Shown in pieces: positions 1-9,368 of a stretch of 64,000 nt of DNA. The notes below the pieces were generated by a model. That model had not been told where the DNA came from, did no database searches, and was given only the letters and a program-made list of their open reading frames with translations. Both the position numbers and the translations under genes were made by a program. Within the stretch, counting starts at the first letter, position 1. Every line of letters starts with the position of its first letter. The stretch is taken from contig NZ_RJUF01000006.1 in the NCBI RefSeq assembly GCF_024343775.1, forward strand, positions 1-64,000. Reading direction: 5' to 3'. The DNA is from Lacihabitans soyangensis (lineage in GTDB: Bacteria > Bacteroidota > Bacteroidia > Cytophagales > Spirosomataceae).

Positions 1-179
1 GTTATTATTGGCAGAGAATTAACAGTTATTGAAGTAGTGGCAGAGCTTGAACAACCATTCAAAGAAAGTGTAACTGTATAAATCCCGCTTTGGTTAAGGG
101 ATGCCACACTTATTGTAGGATTTTGAATTAGCGAACTAAAACCGTTTGGTCCTGACCATGAAAAATCTCCACTTCCTGT
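1..179 (-). pseudogene. Continuation of the Ig/PKD repeat protein in a shifted frame, cut by window edge
   Basis: On the minus strand the frame opened at 179 encodes TGSGDFSWSGPNGF followed by SLIQNPTIS and NGCSSSATTSITVN. It matches the preceding unit (YSWTGPDGF, TLQNPSITG, NGCTTSATTAVTVN) residue for residue in pattern. It is therefore the rest of the gene at 128-2200, displaced by one frame. A TGA (182-180) lies directly before it in this frame. The open frame runs off the window at position 1, so the true C-terminus is not visible. Confidence 0.75.
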
Positions 180-2200
180 TCAGTCCAAGAATAGTCACCG
201 CCTCCGGAGGAAGTCAGGTTTATAAGATTTCCTTCACATATGTTTTGATTCGAATTTATGGTTATGTTTGGTAAAACATTTACTGTCACGGCTGTTGTAG
301 CACTAGTTGTACATCCATTTGCGGTTACAGTTAAACTATATGTACCAGACTTGTTTGAGGTAGCACCCGTTATTGAAGGGTTTTGTAATGTAGAAACAAA
401 GCCGTCTGGCCCAGTCCACGAATAGTTTCCTCCTCCAGTTGAGGTTAAAGTAATGTTTTGACCCTCACACAACGTCTGAACTGGAGAAATACTAATATTT
501 GGTAAAGTGGTTACTGTTATATTAAAAACCATGTCTCTTGAAGTTACGCCATCAGAAACTCTGATGGTGAAGGTTTCAATACCAGCAAATGAAGAATTTG
601 GTGTATAACTTAAACCATTTGGAGTCACAGTTCCGCCATTTGAGCTTGATGTAGCGTTAAATCCTGCCAAAATTCCGTTTGTAGGACCAGTTACAATACT
701 CCAAGTCAAGGTCTGCCCTACATCTATATCGCTGACTGTTAGTAGATTGTTTAATTGATAAAAACCAGAGTTTTGACAGATGGTTTGATTTTGTGGGCTA
801 CTCAATGAAAAACTGGGCTCATTATTTATGATATAAGTCTGGCCCGCTGAAAACCCACTAGTGATGGCGTTTCCAGAATTATCGACAATGGATGTTCCAG
901 AGTTTTTAAGTGTAATAGAGAGCGTCCCAGCACCTGAAATATTGTTAACTGTTACATTATAGAATAAACTACCTAGTGAGGAGAAACCAGATAAATTTCC
1001 TTGGACATTGCCTGTGGTTGCGATGCTAAAGTCGGTTAGATCTACTCCTGAAACAGCCTCAGAAAATACAACCCTAAATGTTACAGTATTAACATTGGTA
1101 ATTTGAGTATTCGGATTACTTCTATTAATTCCTGAAACTACCGGAGCTACGTTGTCGTATTGAATCACAAAACTCGACGGTGCAGTATTTGAATTATTTA
1201 CCGCATCAAGAAATGAGTTTGCGTTAACTGTTACATTCACTGTTCCGTTGTTTGTAGGGATTAAGTTTGCAGTGTAATTCTGCCCACTTCCTGCAAAATT
1301 GGCTATTGAACCGTTTGTTACGTTAAAATCAGTAAAGTCCAAACCTGTAATATTCTCACTTGCAGTGATGGTCAATGGAATAGGACTCACATTGGTAGGG
1401 CTATTTATAATGCTACTTATGTTTATTGTCGGGGGCGATTTGTCAATATTGTAGGTATCTCCTGTATTGAATGGCTCATTGGCTAAGGTTGGACTTAAGC
1501 CCGTGTCATTGACTAAATTTAGTCTTATAGTCCCGTCTCCGCTACCAGTATTTACAGAAACATTCCAAGTGGTGCCCGAGCCAGAAACAGAACCTACAGA
1601 AGCTCCTGTTACTCCAGTTGTAGTTAGACTAAAATTACTTGCAGAGAGTCCGGTAATGGCTGAAGAAAACGTGACTGTAAAATTTACTGATGAAGCATTT
1701 GTAGGTGAGGTATTGGCTCTAACTATAGAATTGACATTAGCCGAAACAACGGGAGCGAAAAGAAGGGTGGCATACAATGGCACGTTTGTTCCTCCTGCTG
1801 TTGAGCAATTATTCCCACCAGTTTTTTCATTAAGTTGGATTCTATAATTGCCTCCTGTAACGAATGTATGTTCTATCTGAGAGCGAGTGCCGCCAGTTCC
1901 GCAGAAATTATCATTGAATGCAATAGAAGTGGATGAGCTTGAAGGGAAAATGGTCAAATAAGTGTCGATTGAGGCGTCGCAAACATCAAATCTCATTTGA
2001 GCCCCAGCGGGAACATTTTGCACTTCTACATATTCTCCCGCCCAAACTGCATTGTAAAGCAAGTTTCGATTGCCCACAGTATAATTACTCACATTGGTAT
2101 TACCTGATGTGCCAAATGATGGAGTATTGTTAAAAGGACATTGTGCTTGGCTGGCGAATATAACCGCCAGAAATAGAAAAAGAGTAAAGAGATTCTTCAT
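128..2200 (-). CDS. Secreted Ig-like/PKD repeat protein, frameshifted near the C-terminus
   Basis: Start taken at the ATG at 2200, because it begins a clean signal peptide (MKNLFTLFLF... cleaved after SQAQ); the codons upstream to 2221 add nothing. Seen in order: an N-terminal Cys-containing beta domain (about residues 20-155), three bacterial Ig-like repeats with the recurring pattern S-P-T-N-(A/V)-S (about 160-460), a cadherin-like domain (about 470-570), then PKD/Ig-like units of about 79 residues with CEG and YSWTGP motifs. The second such unit breaks off after DYSWT and ends in 18 unrelated residues before TAA at 128-130. The downstream part of the same repeat continues in another frame (179 to 1), so the gene is frameshifted or the repeat is misassembled. 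Such proteins are typically surface or T9SS-secreted adhesins; function not assignable. Confidence 0.8.
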   Translation of the reverse strand: MKNLFTLFLFLAVIFASQAQCPFNNTPSFGTSGNTNVSNYTVGNRNLLYNAVWAGEYVEVQNVPAGAQMRFDVCDASIDTYLTIFPSSSSTSIAFNDNFCGTGGTRSQIEHTFVTGGNYRIQLNEKTGGNNCSTAGGTNVPLYATLLFAPVVSANVNSIVRANTSPTNASSVNFTVTFSSAITGLSASNFSLTTTGVTGASVGSVSGSGTTWNVSVNTGSGDGTIRLNLVNDTGLSPTLANEPFNTGDTYNIDKSPPTINISSIINSPTNVSPIPLTITASENITGLDFTDFNVTNGSIANFAGSGQNYTANLIPTNNGTVNVTVNANSFLDAVNNSNTAPSSFVIQYDNVAPVVSGINRSNPNTQITNVNTVTFRVVFSEAVSGVDLTDFSIATTGNVQGNLSGFSSLGSLFYNVTVNNISGAGTLSITLKNSGTSIVDNSGNAITSGFSAGQTYIINNEPSFSLSSPQNQTICQNSGFYQLNNLLTVSDIDVGQTLTWSIVTGPTNGILAGFNATSSSNGGTVTPNGLSYTPNSSFAGIETFTIRVSDGVTSRDMVFNITVTTLPNISISPVQTLCEGQNITLTSTGGGNYSWTGPDGFVSTLQNPSITGATSNKSGTYSLTVTANGCTTSATTAVTVNVLPNITINSNQNICEGNLINLTSSGGGDYSWTEQEVEIFHGQDQTVLVR

Positions 2201-2383
2201 GACAATTTGGGTATTAATCATTTAAAATCTCCAAGTTAATACCTGCCTTCAGGTACAATTTTTACTGTTTATCCACTGGTGGTTTATACCAGTTCAAGTG
2301 CAGAAATAATTATCAGAAAAGACATTATAACAAGTTTATCTCCATTTATTATATTCCTTTTCTTGTTAAGACAGACCCTCCTT

Positions 2384-3247
2384 TTAATCCAAATAATTCA
2401 TTCTGTAAGCTAATGGAGTGATTTTCTTTATAGCCTTAAATTGACGATTGAAGTTTGATAAATTATAAAATCCACTGTCAAAAGCAATCTGCGAAATACT
2501 CAGTTTATCGTTTTGTAGCATTTTACAGGCATATTCTATCCTGATATCTGTCAAGAAATTAGAGAAAGTTTTCCTTGTTCTTTTCTTGAAATACCTGCTA
2601 AAAGCCGACTCACTCATGTTGGCCAACTGAGCCACGTCGTCAAGTCTTATTTGATTTTTAAAGTTTTCACTAACATGCTCCAAAACTTTTTTTATACGAT
2701 CCGAATCTACTTCGTTTCTTATCTGAATAGGGTCTGTTGACAAAAATTCAATGTCCTTGCTTTTGGCCATATCGTCAAGTACCTCGAGAAATTTAAGAAG
2801 GCGAGCCATGCCTTCCAAGTTGAACATTTCTACAAATTTTGGGTGTATGTTTGCTGAGGTTTCTTTGCTAAACTGCAGACCTCTCTTAGCTCTTTCCAAG
2901 AGGTTTTTGATATTGTAACTTTCTGGGGTTTCCCAAAACTGATTTCCAATAAAGTCGGCATTGAAATGCACTACCATAGATTTCGCTCTCAGATTTGGGT
3001 TGTTTTTCATGTAAGCCTCATCGCTTTTATAATAATGGGGCAAGAAACTACCAATCATACACAGATCGCCGGGCTCAAAGTCTGTTATGCTGCTACCAAC
3101 ATATTTTTTTCCTGTACTTTCCAACATCAGAACTATCTCTATTTCAGGGTGATAGTGCCATGGAGTAGGAAAGTTTGGTCCATCCATTTTTATCAAATTG
3201 AATGAAGTATCGGCCGGGTTCGAAATCTTTAGGAGTTGAGGTTTCAT
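2384..3247 (-). CDS. AraC-family transcriptional regulator with N-terminal cupin
   Basis: A 287-residue one-component regulator. The N-terminal half is a cupin-like sensor (HYHPEIEIVLML near residue 30, GDLCMIGSFLPHYY near 60). The C-terminal 100 residues carry two helix-turn-helix motifs typical of AraC/XylS (DDVAQLANMSESAFSRYFKK and ISQIAFDSGFYNLSNFNRQFK). The ATG at 3247 is used: the only upstream extension begins with TTG at 3271 and gives a non-conserved lead. It is divergent from the oxidoreductase/SusCD locus starting at 3467, so it is the natural candidate regulator of that locus and would sense a sugar or sugar derivative. The ligand is unknown. Confidence 0.9.
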   Translation of the reverse strand: MKPQLLKISNPADTSFNLIKMDGPNFPTPWHYHPEIEIVLMLESTGKKYVGSSITDFEPGDLCMIGSFLPHYYKSDEAYMKNNPNLRAKSMVVHFNADFIGNQFWETPESYNIKNLLERAKRGLQFSKETSANIHPKFVEMFNLEGMARLLKFLEVLDDMAKSKDIEFLSTDPIQIRNEVDSDRIKKVLEHVSENFKNQIRLDDVAQLANMSESAFSRYFKKRTRKTFSNFLTDIRIEYACKMLQNDKLSISQIAFDSGFYNLSNFNRQFKAIKKITPLAYRMNYLD

Positions 3248-3368
3248 GATAAATTGGTATTTATTTTCCAAAAATATTATATCGCTGTCATATAATCACC
3301 ATGTACTCACCTGTTTTTAAGACTATTTTTACACAAAGCTTAAATTTACTGTCAAAATATCACCACAA

Positions 3369-3382
3369 TAAGCATCTGCTTA
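3369..3382. promoter_or_regulatory. Perfect inverted repeat upstream of the oxidoreductase promoter
   Basis: TAAGCA-TC-TGCTTA is a perfect 6-bp dyad between the divergent AraC gene and the gene at 3467, 24 bp upstream of the -7 element at 3407-3414. Position and symmetry suit an operator, but AraC proteins usually bind direct repeats, so the assignment is tentative. Confidence 0.35.
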
Positions 3383-3406
3383 GTAGTTTTTGAAAATTGT
3401 TAGCCC

Positions 3407-3414
3407 TATTTTTG
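3407..3414 (+). promoter_or_regulatory. Bacteroidota -7 promoter element (TATTTTTG)
   Basis: Exact match to TAnnTTTG, 52 bp upstream of the ATG at 3467, giving an expected leader of about 45 nt. No good -33 TTTG at the standard 19-nt spacing is seen, so an activator may be needed. Confidence 0.45.
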
Positions 3415-3466
3415 TTAAAATTCTTATAATAAATAATACTTTTATAAGAGAAATTTAACCTTAAAT

Positions 3467-4624
3467 ATGAAGAAACAACAAGATAGGAGAAGTTTTTTAA
3501 GAGATAGCTCGTTAAAACTGTCGGGCTTGGGTATGTTGCCCTTCATGGCCGATTTAGACTTGAATCTGAAATTTTACAAAGAAAAATCTCCCAATCTAGT
3601 TAAGACGCTCGCACCAAAAATAAAGTTTGGAGTCATAGGCATCAACCATGGACATATATACTCTATGGCCAACGCCGTTATCAGAGGTGGGGGAGAAATG
3701 GTAGGTTTTTATGCCAAAGAAAATGACTTGGCAGCGGAATTTTCTAAGCGATTTCCAAACGCTCCTCGTGTAAACGATGAAAACATACTTTTGGAAAACA
3801 AAGAGATTCATCTGATACTTAGTTCAGCTATTCCAAGCGAAAGAGCAGCCATCGGTATCAAAGCCATGAGAGCAGGAAAAGACTACATGGTAGACAAGCC
3901 AGGTCTTACTGACCTCAAACAACTCAAAGAAGTCAAGAAAGTCCAGAAGGAAACTGGTCGAATATTTTCAATAGTTTACAGTGAACGTTTCGAAAATCGT
4001 GCGACCGAAAAAGCCAGCGAATTAGTAAAAGCAGGTGCCATAGGCAATGTATTGCAGACCATTGGTATGGGTCCACATAGAATGAATCCCAAAACAAGAC
4101 CTGAGTGGTTTTTTGAAAAGAAATATTTCGGAGGTATAATAACTGACATCGCATCGCATCAGTTTGACCAATTCCTGCATTTTACAGGTTCTACATCGGC
4201 ACAAGTTGTGGCCTCTCAGGTTGGGAATTTCAATAATAAACAATATCCGACTTTCGAAGACTTTGGCGATGTGATGCTCAAAGGTAACCAAGGCATGGGT
4301 TATATACGAGTAGACTGGTTTACGCCAGATGGTCTCAAAACTTGGGGCGATGGCCGATTGACAATTCTCGGAACAGAAGGTTTCATTGAGATCAGGAAAA
4401 ATATCGATATCGCTAGAAAAGACATAGGTAATCACCTTTATATGGCCAATAACAAAGAGACGGCCTACTTCGATTGCAGTGAGTATCCACTTTCTTATGG
4501 AGAAAGGCTTGTAAATGACGTGGTGAATCGAACTGAAACTGCCATGACGCAGGACCATTGTTTCTTGGCCATGGAACTTGCCCTGAAAGCCCAAAGTAAA
4601 GCCCAAAAAATCGAAATCGTTTAA
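3467..4624 (+). CDS. Tat-exported Gfo/Idh/MocA family oxidoreductase
   Basis: 385 residues. The N-terminus has a twin-arginine motif (RRSFLRDSS) followed by a short hydrophobic stretch, so folded export with bound cofactor is likely. A Rossmann fold starts near residue 52 (KFGVIGINHGH), and the family motif appears as DKP (usually EKP) near residue 146. The C-terminal alpha/beta domain carries DIASHQFDQFL. The family oxidises or reduces sugars and cyclitols with NAD(P); in Bacteroidota, members beside DUF1080 proteins oxidise glycosides at C3. First gene of a plus-strand run, 17 bp ahead of a second family member. Exact substrate unknown. Confidence 0.88.
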   Translation: MKKQQDRRSFLRDSSLKLSGLGMLPFMADLDLNLKFYKEKSPNLVKTLAPKIKFGVIGINHGHIYSMANAVIRGGGEMVGFYAKENDLAAEFSKRFPNAPRVNDENILLENKEIHLILSSAIPSERAAIGIKAMRAGKDYMVDKPGLTDLKQLKEVKKVQKETGRIFSIVYSERFENRATEKASELVKAGAIGNVLQTIGMGPHRMNPKTRPEWFFEKKYFGGIITDIASHQFDQFLHFTGSTSAQVVASQVGNFNNKQYPTFEDFGDVMLKGNQGMGYIRVDWFTPDGLKTWGDGRLTILGTEGFIEIRKNIDIARKDIGNHLYMANNKETAYFDCSEYPLSYGERLVNDVVNRTETAMTQDHCFLAMELALKAQSKAQKIEIV

Positions 4625-4641
4625 ATCATCAATATTCAATC

Positions 4642-6027
4642 ATGGAAAGAAGAGAATTTCTTAATAAAACACTAAAAACGGCCGCACTCGGAATAACAAT
4701 GCCTACCATAGTGCCTTCCTCGGTTTTTGGCAAAAACGCACCAAGTAATAAAGTAAATATTGGGCAAATAGGTTGTGGTAGAATAGCCCGTGACCATGAC
4801 TTGGCCAGTACTTTAAAACATGATTCTGCCAGAATAATGGCCGCTTGTGATGTGGATAGAAATAGACTAGAGGACGGCAAAAAGCTAATTGATGGTTTTT
4901 ATGCTAAAAAAATGGGTAATGATAAATACATGGATACCAAAATGTATGACGATTACCGCGAAATGCTTCTTAATAAAGATATTGATGCTGTAATGATAAG
5001 TACGCCTGACCATTGGCATTCGCAGCCAGCCATGGAAGCCGCCTTGGCCGGAAAGCATATCTATTTACAGAAACCAACTTCTCTTACCATTTCAGAAGGC
5101 AGACAGTTGGCTCATATTGTTAACAAAACAAGGGTTGTCTTTCAAGTGGGAACTCAGCAGCGTTCTTCTCCACAATTCAGAATAGCAGCCGAGTTGGTGC
5201 GAAATGGCAGAATAGGCAAATTGCATACCGTAAAAATAGGTTTGCCAGGAGATCCTTCAGGCCCACCTGCACCTGAAATGCCTATACCAAAAGGCTTCAA
5301 TTACGACATGTGGTTAGGTTCTACACCAAAGATGCCCTACACCGAGATTGGTGTTCATCCACAAAAAGGATACGACAGACCAGGTTGGCTCAGAATGGAG
5401 CAGTTTGGAGCCGGTATGATTACTGGTTGGGGTCAACATCATTTTGATTCTGCGGCTTGGGGAATGGATACAGAACTTACCGGACCAATATCAGTTGAAG
5501 CGGTGGCGGAATTTCCGAAAGCAGGACTTTGGAATGTTCATGGAGACTTTATGGTAAAAGCCGAATATGCCAACGGAATCAGCATGTACACCAGTGGTGG
5601 TTTTACAAACGGTATTAGATACGAAGGAACTGAGGGGTGGATTTTCGTATCACGAGGAAACTATGTGGCCTCTGCAAGTGATCCTGTGACGGCAGCCAAA
5701 AGTGCGAAAGCATTAGATGCCAGCGACCCTAAAATATTGTCTTCGGTTATTAAAGACAACGAAATAAAACTACAAGTAAGTGAAGAACACCATCTCAACT
5801 GGCTGGAAGGTATCCTAAACAAAACACCAGTACTTTCGCCAGTAGAAATTGCCCACCGTGCATGTTCGGTTTGCTTGGTCAGTCATGTGGCTATGAAAAT
5901 TCCTGGAAAATTAATTTGGGATCCAAAAACCGAAAGATTTACGAACAACGAAAATGCAAATAAAATGCTAAGCCGACCCCAAAGAGCTCCTTACGGAACT
6001 GATAAAATTTTTGCAAAAGCCAAGTAG
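4642..6027 (+). CDS. Tat-exported Gfo/Idh/MocA family oxidoreductase (long form)
   Basis: 461 residues with a twin-arginine start (RREFLNKTLK) and a hydrophobic segment ending near VPSSVFG. The Rossmann motif is IGQIGCGRIARDHD. The family motif appears as QKP (residues HIYLQKPTSLT), and the substrate-side motif GWGQHHFDSAAWG carries the usual histidines. It lies 17 bp after the previous oxidoreductase and is probably co-transcribed. The long C-terminal domain is typical of the periplasmic Bacteroidota/Planctomycetota subgroup. Probable role: NAD-dependent C3 oxidation or reduction of a glycoside imported by the adjacent SusCD. Substrate unproven. Confidence 0.9.
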   Translation: MERREFLNKTLKTAALGITMPTIVPSSVFGKNAPSNKVNIGQIGCGRIARDHDLASTLKHDSARIMAACDVDRNRLEDGKKLIDGFYAKKMGNDKYMDTKMYDDYREMLLNKDIDAVMISTPDHWHSQPAMEAALAGKHIYLQKPTSLTISEGRQLAHIVNKTRVVFQVGTQQRSSPQFRIAAELVRNGRIGKLHTVKIGLPGDPSGPPAPEMPIPKGFNYDMWLGSTPKMPYTEIGVHPQKGYDRPGWLRMEQFGAGMITGWGQHHFDSAAWGMDTELTGPISVEAVAEFPKAGLWNVHGDFMVKAEYANGISMYTSGGFTNGIRYEGTEGWIFVSRGNYVASASDPVTAAKSAKALDASDPKILSSVIKDNEIKLQVSEEHHLNWLEGILNKTPVLSPVEIAHRACSVCLVSHVAMKIPGKLIWDPKTERFTNNENANKMLSRPQRAPYGTDKIFAKAK

Positions 6028-6137
6028 GTTTTTAAAAATTTTTATTATAACACTTTATCGACACTTTTTTGACTATTGTCGTCAAAATCGTATCATAAAT
6101 TGCTTTTTTATTGGAAGGTAAGTCATCTACGCCGTGC

Positions 6138-6145
6138 TAATTTTG
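6138..6145 (+). promoter_or_regulatory. Bacteroidota -7 promoter element (TAATTTTG) before susC
   Basis: Exact TAnnTTTG match 120 bp upstream of the SusC start, in a 238-bp AT-rich gap. It implies a leader of about 110 nt. A TTGG lies at 6111-6114 but at non-standard spacing. No anti-sigma or ECF gene is adjacent. Confidence 0.4.
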
Positions 6146-6265
6146 TATAAATTCTAAGAAAAATGTACTTTTTCCAAGATTGTACAAATTTTCGCAAAAT
6201 TTCATTAGTATAAATTAACTTAGAACAATTAAGATTTTTTCAATTTTTTAACCAATTTTTTAACT

Positions 6266-9200
6266 ATGAAGAAAAGTTTACTTTTCCTTTTTGGAGTGCT
6301 TTTTTGCCTCCAATCGCAGTTTGTAGCAGCTCAGTCTAGAGCGGTTACAGGCAAGGTAACGGATGCTGGTGGCAATGGTCTTCCAGGTGTGAGTGTAACG
6401 GTGAAGAGCTCTACAAATGGAGCTGTAACGGATGGTGATGGAGCTTTCAGTGTAAACGTGCCAAGTGATAAAAACACCTTGGTATTTTCTTACATTGGAT
6501 ATGTTTCGCAAGAGGTAACTATTGGATCGAAAAGCCAAATCAATGTATCCCTAGTTGAAGATGCAACCGCCCTTTCAGAGGTAGTGGTAGTAGGATACGG
6601 TACTCAGAAAAAAAGTCAAATGACAGGGGCTATTTCGCAAGTGACATCGAAGCAAATCACTGAAATGCCACTAACTAACTTAGGACAAGCTTTACAAGGT
6701 CGTGCTGCAGGTGTGGACGTTTCTCAGTCTGGTTCTAAACCTGGTTCAGCACCAAGAATCCTTATTCGCGGTCGTAGATCATTCAACGCGGGTAACGATC
6801 CTCTTTATGTAGTAGATGGTATTCCACTTTCTGCTGGTTATGAAGACATAAACCCTAACGACATCCAGTCGATTGAGGTACTAAAAGACGCTACTGCGAC
6901 TGCCATTTATGGTGCTAGAGGTGCGAACGGTGTAGTATTGGTGACAACCAAAAGAGGTGGAAACAAAGGAAAAACTACTGTAACTCTGGATACTTACGCT
7001 GGTGCCTCAAATGCCTACAGTAAGTTAGAGCTTTTTTCTGGAGAGGAGTTTGCTGAATATGTAAGAGAGGCCTATAGAGCCACTAACCTTTACAAGGATG
7101 CTGCTGGAAATGCAGTGCCAACCGGTAAATCAGATCCGGCAGCAGATGCTAAAATAGCTGTATTAGGAGGTGATCCTAACGTAGCAGCAGGTATTGCCGC
7201 TGGAAGAAATACCCAATATCAGGATCTTATTCTAAGAACTGGTATGATGCAAAACCATACAATTGGTATTCAAGGCGGTAACGATAGAACTTCTTTCTAT
7301 ATTTCTGGTGGATTTTTCCAAGACAAGGGAATCACTAAACTTTTAGATTTTACGCGTCATTCTCTTCGTGCGAACATTGACCACCAAGTAAATAAAAGAT
7401 TGAAAGTAGGTATATCATCTTACATGATGTATTCGGTAAGAAATGGTGAAAACCTTAACCCTTATGGCAATACCCTTAACGCCAACCCACTTGGTGCTGC
7501 ATTCAATGCAGACGGTAGCTTAATATTTGAGCCAACAAACGATGCCCTCCTATCAAACCCACTTTCTGAGGTGGTTGATGGAGTAAACATTGATAATACG
7601 AAGAAGTACAGAATTTTTAACTCTATTTATGCTGAAGTTAAAATAATTGATGGTTTAACTTACAGACTAAACCTTGGCCCTGATTTTACGCACCAACGTT
7701 GGGGTAGATTCATAGGTTCTGAAACCAATGCTCGTCGTCGTGGAGATGCCCAAGCATTCAACGAGAATCGTTTCGGTTTCAACATGACAATGGAAAATAT
7801 CTTGAACTACAGCAAGACCTTTGGTAAACATACTTTGAATGTTACAGGTGTTCAATCAATCCAAAAAGATAATTTTGAAAGATACAGAACTGAGGTGCAA
7901 GGAATACCTGCACAAGCACAATCATTTTACAGTTTAAACTCTGCTACGTCTGTTTTGGGTGTTCAGTCAGGTTTGGTACAGTGGACTATCAACTCATTTA
8001 TGGGTCGTGTGAATTATTCATTCAACGACAAGTATTTGATTACTGCTACCATGCGTCGTGATGGATCTAGCCGTTTCGGAGAAAACACCAAATATGGTAA
8101 CTTCCCTGGGGTAGCTATTGGTTGGAATATAACCAACGAAGACTTCATGAAGAACGTGACTTTCATAGATATGTTGAAGCTCCGTGCAGGTTGGGGTAAA
8201 GTGGGTAACCAAGGGGTTGCTCCTTATCAAACTCAAGGTTTATTAGCTCGTACAACTTATGCTTTCGGTGCAACTGGAGCATTTGGATTTAGACCAGGAA
8301 CTATCAGTAACCCTGATTTGAGATGGGAGTCATCTTCCAATGCCAACATTGGTTTAGATTTCTCAGTACTTCGTGGACGTGTACAAGGATCCTTGGAATT
8401 ATACGAAACCAATACCAAGAGCTTATTGTTGAACGACTTCTTGCCAGGTTCAGTGGGATTCAACTTCTTCAGTAACAACGTAGGTCATACAAGAAACAAA
8501 GGTATAGAGTTAGGAGTAACTACCGTTAATGTGAATTCCAAGAATGGATTTAAGTGGACAACAGATTTCCAATTCACCAAAAACATAGAAGAAATCGTTG
8601 AATTGTACAACGGTAAAGTAGATGACTTGGGTAACAGATGGTTTATTGGCTATCCATTGAATACTTATTTTGATTGGAAAAAAGATGGTATCTGGCAAGC
8701 TAATGAAGCTGATCAAGCAAAAGCTTATGGATCTGAGGTAGGTCAGATTAAAGTTCAAGATAATAATGGACGAGATGCCCAAGGTAATCTTACAGGCCAA
8801 CCTGATGGAAAAATTAATGCCGATGACCGTACACTAATTGGTACAGATGTGCCAAAATGGGCGGGTGGTCTTACAAACAGATTCGAATTCAAAGGTTTTG
8901 ATTTGAGTTTCTTCTTATTTGGTCGTTTTGGCAATACTATTTTGTCTGGTTTCCACAGAAACCAACTACAGTTGGCTGGTCGTTACCAACAAATCAAAGT
9001 TGATTACTGGACTCCAAACAATCCAACCAATGAGTTTCCTCGTCCAAAAAGCAACCAAGAGTTCCCAGTTTATAACTCTACCTTGTTTTACTATGATGGT
9101 ACTTTCATAAAGTTGAGAAACATCAACTTTGGATATACATTTAGTAAGGGAATTGCCAAGAAAATCGGTGCAGAATCTGTTCGTTTTTACTCTTCAATTC

Positions 9201-9355
9201 AGCAGCCTAAAATTTGGTCAAGCTATATGTCTAAATACAATGGTGTAGATCCTGAAGCGGCTATTACTACCTCGGCAACAGGCTTAACAGCTGTTACTAG
9301 TGATGTTACACCGTCTACAACTGTAACTACATTTGGTTTAAATATTAAATTCTAA
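6266..9355 (+). CDS. SusC/RagA-type TonB-linked outer-membrane transporter
   Basis: 1029 residues. A signal peptide ends at VAAQ (about residue 23). Next is a carboxypeptidase-regulatory-like domain (VTGKVTDAGGNGLPGVSV, to about residue 100), the SusC signature ALSEVVVVGYGTQKKSQMTG, and a plug domain with LYVVDGIPL and the motif IEVLKDATATAIYGARGANG. A long beta-barrel follows, ending in the aromatic FGLNIKF expected for outer-membrane insertion. It imports oligosaccharides with its SusD partner, which follows 13 bp downstream. No FecR/STN segment is present, so it is not a transducing type. The ligand is not predictable; the neighbours suggest a glucoside-like compound. Confidence 0.97.
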   Translation: MKKSLLFLFGVLFCLQSQFVAAQSRAVTGKVTDAGGNGLPGVSVTVKSSTNGAVTDGDGAFSVNVPSDKNTLVFSYIGYVSQEVTIGSKSQINVSLVEDATALSEVVVVGYGTQKKSQMTGAISQVTSKQITEMPLTNLGQALQGRAAGVDVSQSGSKPGSAPRILIRGRRSFNAGNDPLYVVDGIPLSAGYEDINPNDIQSIEVLKDATATAIYGARGANGVVLVTTKRGGNKGKTTVTLDTYAGASNAYSKLELFSGEEFAEYVREAYRATNLYKDAAGNAVPTGKSDPAADAKIAVLGGDPNVAAGIAAGRNTQYQDLILRTGMMQNHTIGIQGGNDRTSFYISGGFFQDKGITKLLDFTRHSLRANIDHQVNKRLKVGISSYMMYSVRNGENLNPYGNTLNANPLGAAFNADGSLIFEPTNDALLSNPLSEVVDGVNIDNTKKYRIFNSIYAEVKIIDGLTYRLNLGPDFTHQRWGRFIGSETNARRRGDAQAFNENRFGFNMTMENILNYSKTFGKHTLNVTGVQSIQKDNFERYRTEVQGIPAQAQSFYSLNSATSVLGVQSGLVQWTINSFMGRVNYSFNDKYLITATMRRDGSSRFGENTKYGNFPGVAIGWNITNEDFMKNVTFIDMLKLRAGWGKVGNQGVAPYQTQGLLARTTYAFGATGAFGFRPGTISNPDLRWESSSNANIGLDFSVLRGRVQGSLELYETNTKSLLLNDFLPGSVGFNFFSNNVGHTRNKGIELGVTTVNVNSKNGFKWTTDFQFTKNIEEIVELYNGKVDDLGNRWFIGYPLNTYFDWKKDGIWQANEADQAKAYGSEVGQIKVQDNNGRDAQGNLTGQPDGKINADDRTLIGTDVPKWAGGLTNRFEFKGFDLSFFLFGRFGNTILSGFHRNQLQLAGRYQQIKVDYWTPNNPTNEFPRPKSNQEFPVYNSTLFYYDGTFIKLRNINFGYTFSKGIAKKIGAESVRFYSSIQQPKIWSSYMSKYNGVDPEAAITTSATGLTAVTSDVTPSTTVTTFGLNIKF

Positions 9356-9368
9356 AGCATTGATTATC

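Noticed and set aside
1467-1847. 126-codon open frame on the plus strand inside the Ig-repeat gene
   Set aside because: Antisense to a clear coding frame; low-complexity composition follows the repeats, no leader or family motif.
4022-4639. 205-codon minus-strand frame opposite the first oxidoreductase
   Set aside because: Fully antisense to a convincing gene with Tat and Rossmann motifs; composition is typical of a reverse shadow.
6028-6265. Riboswitch or long structured leader before susC
   Set aside because: The 238-bp gap is AT-rich, with one promoter element but no stable multi-stem structure or known riboswitch core visible.
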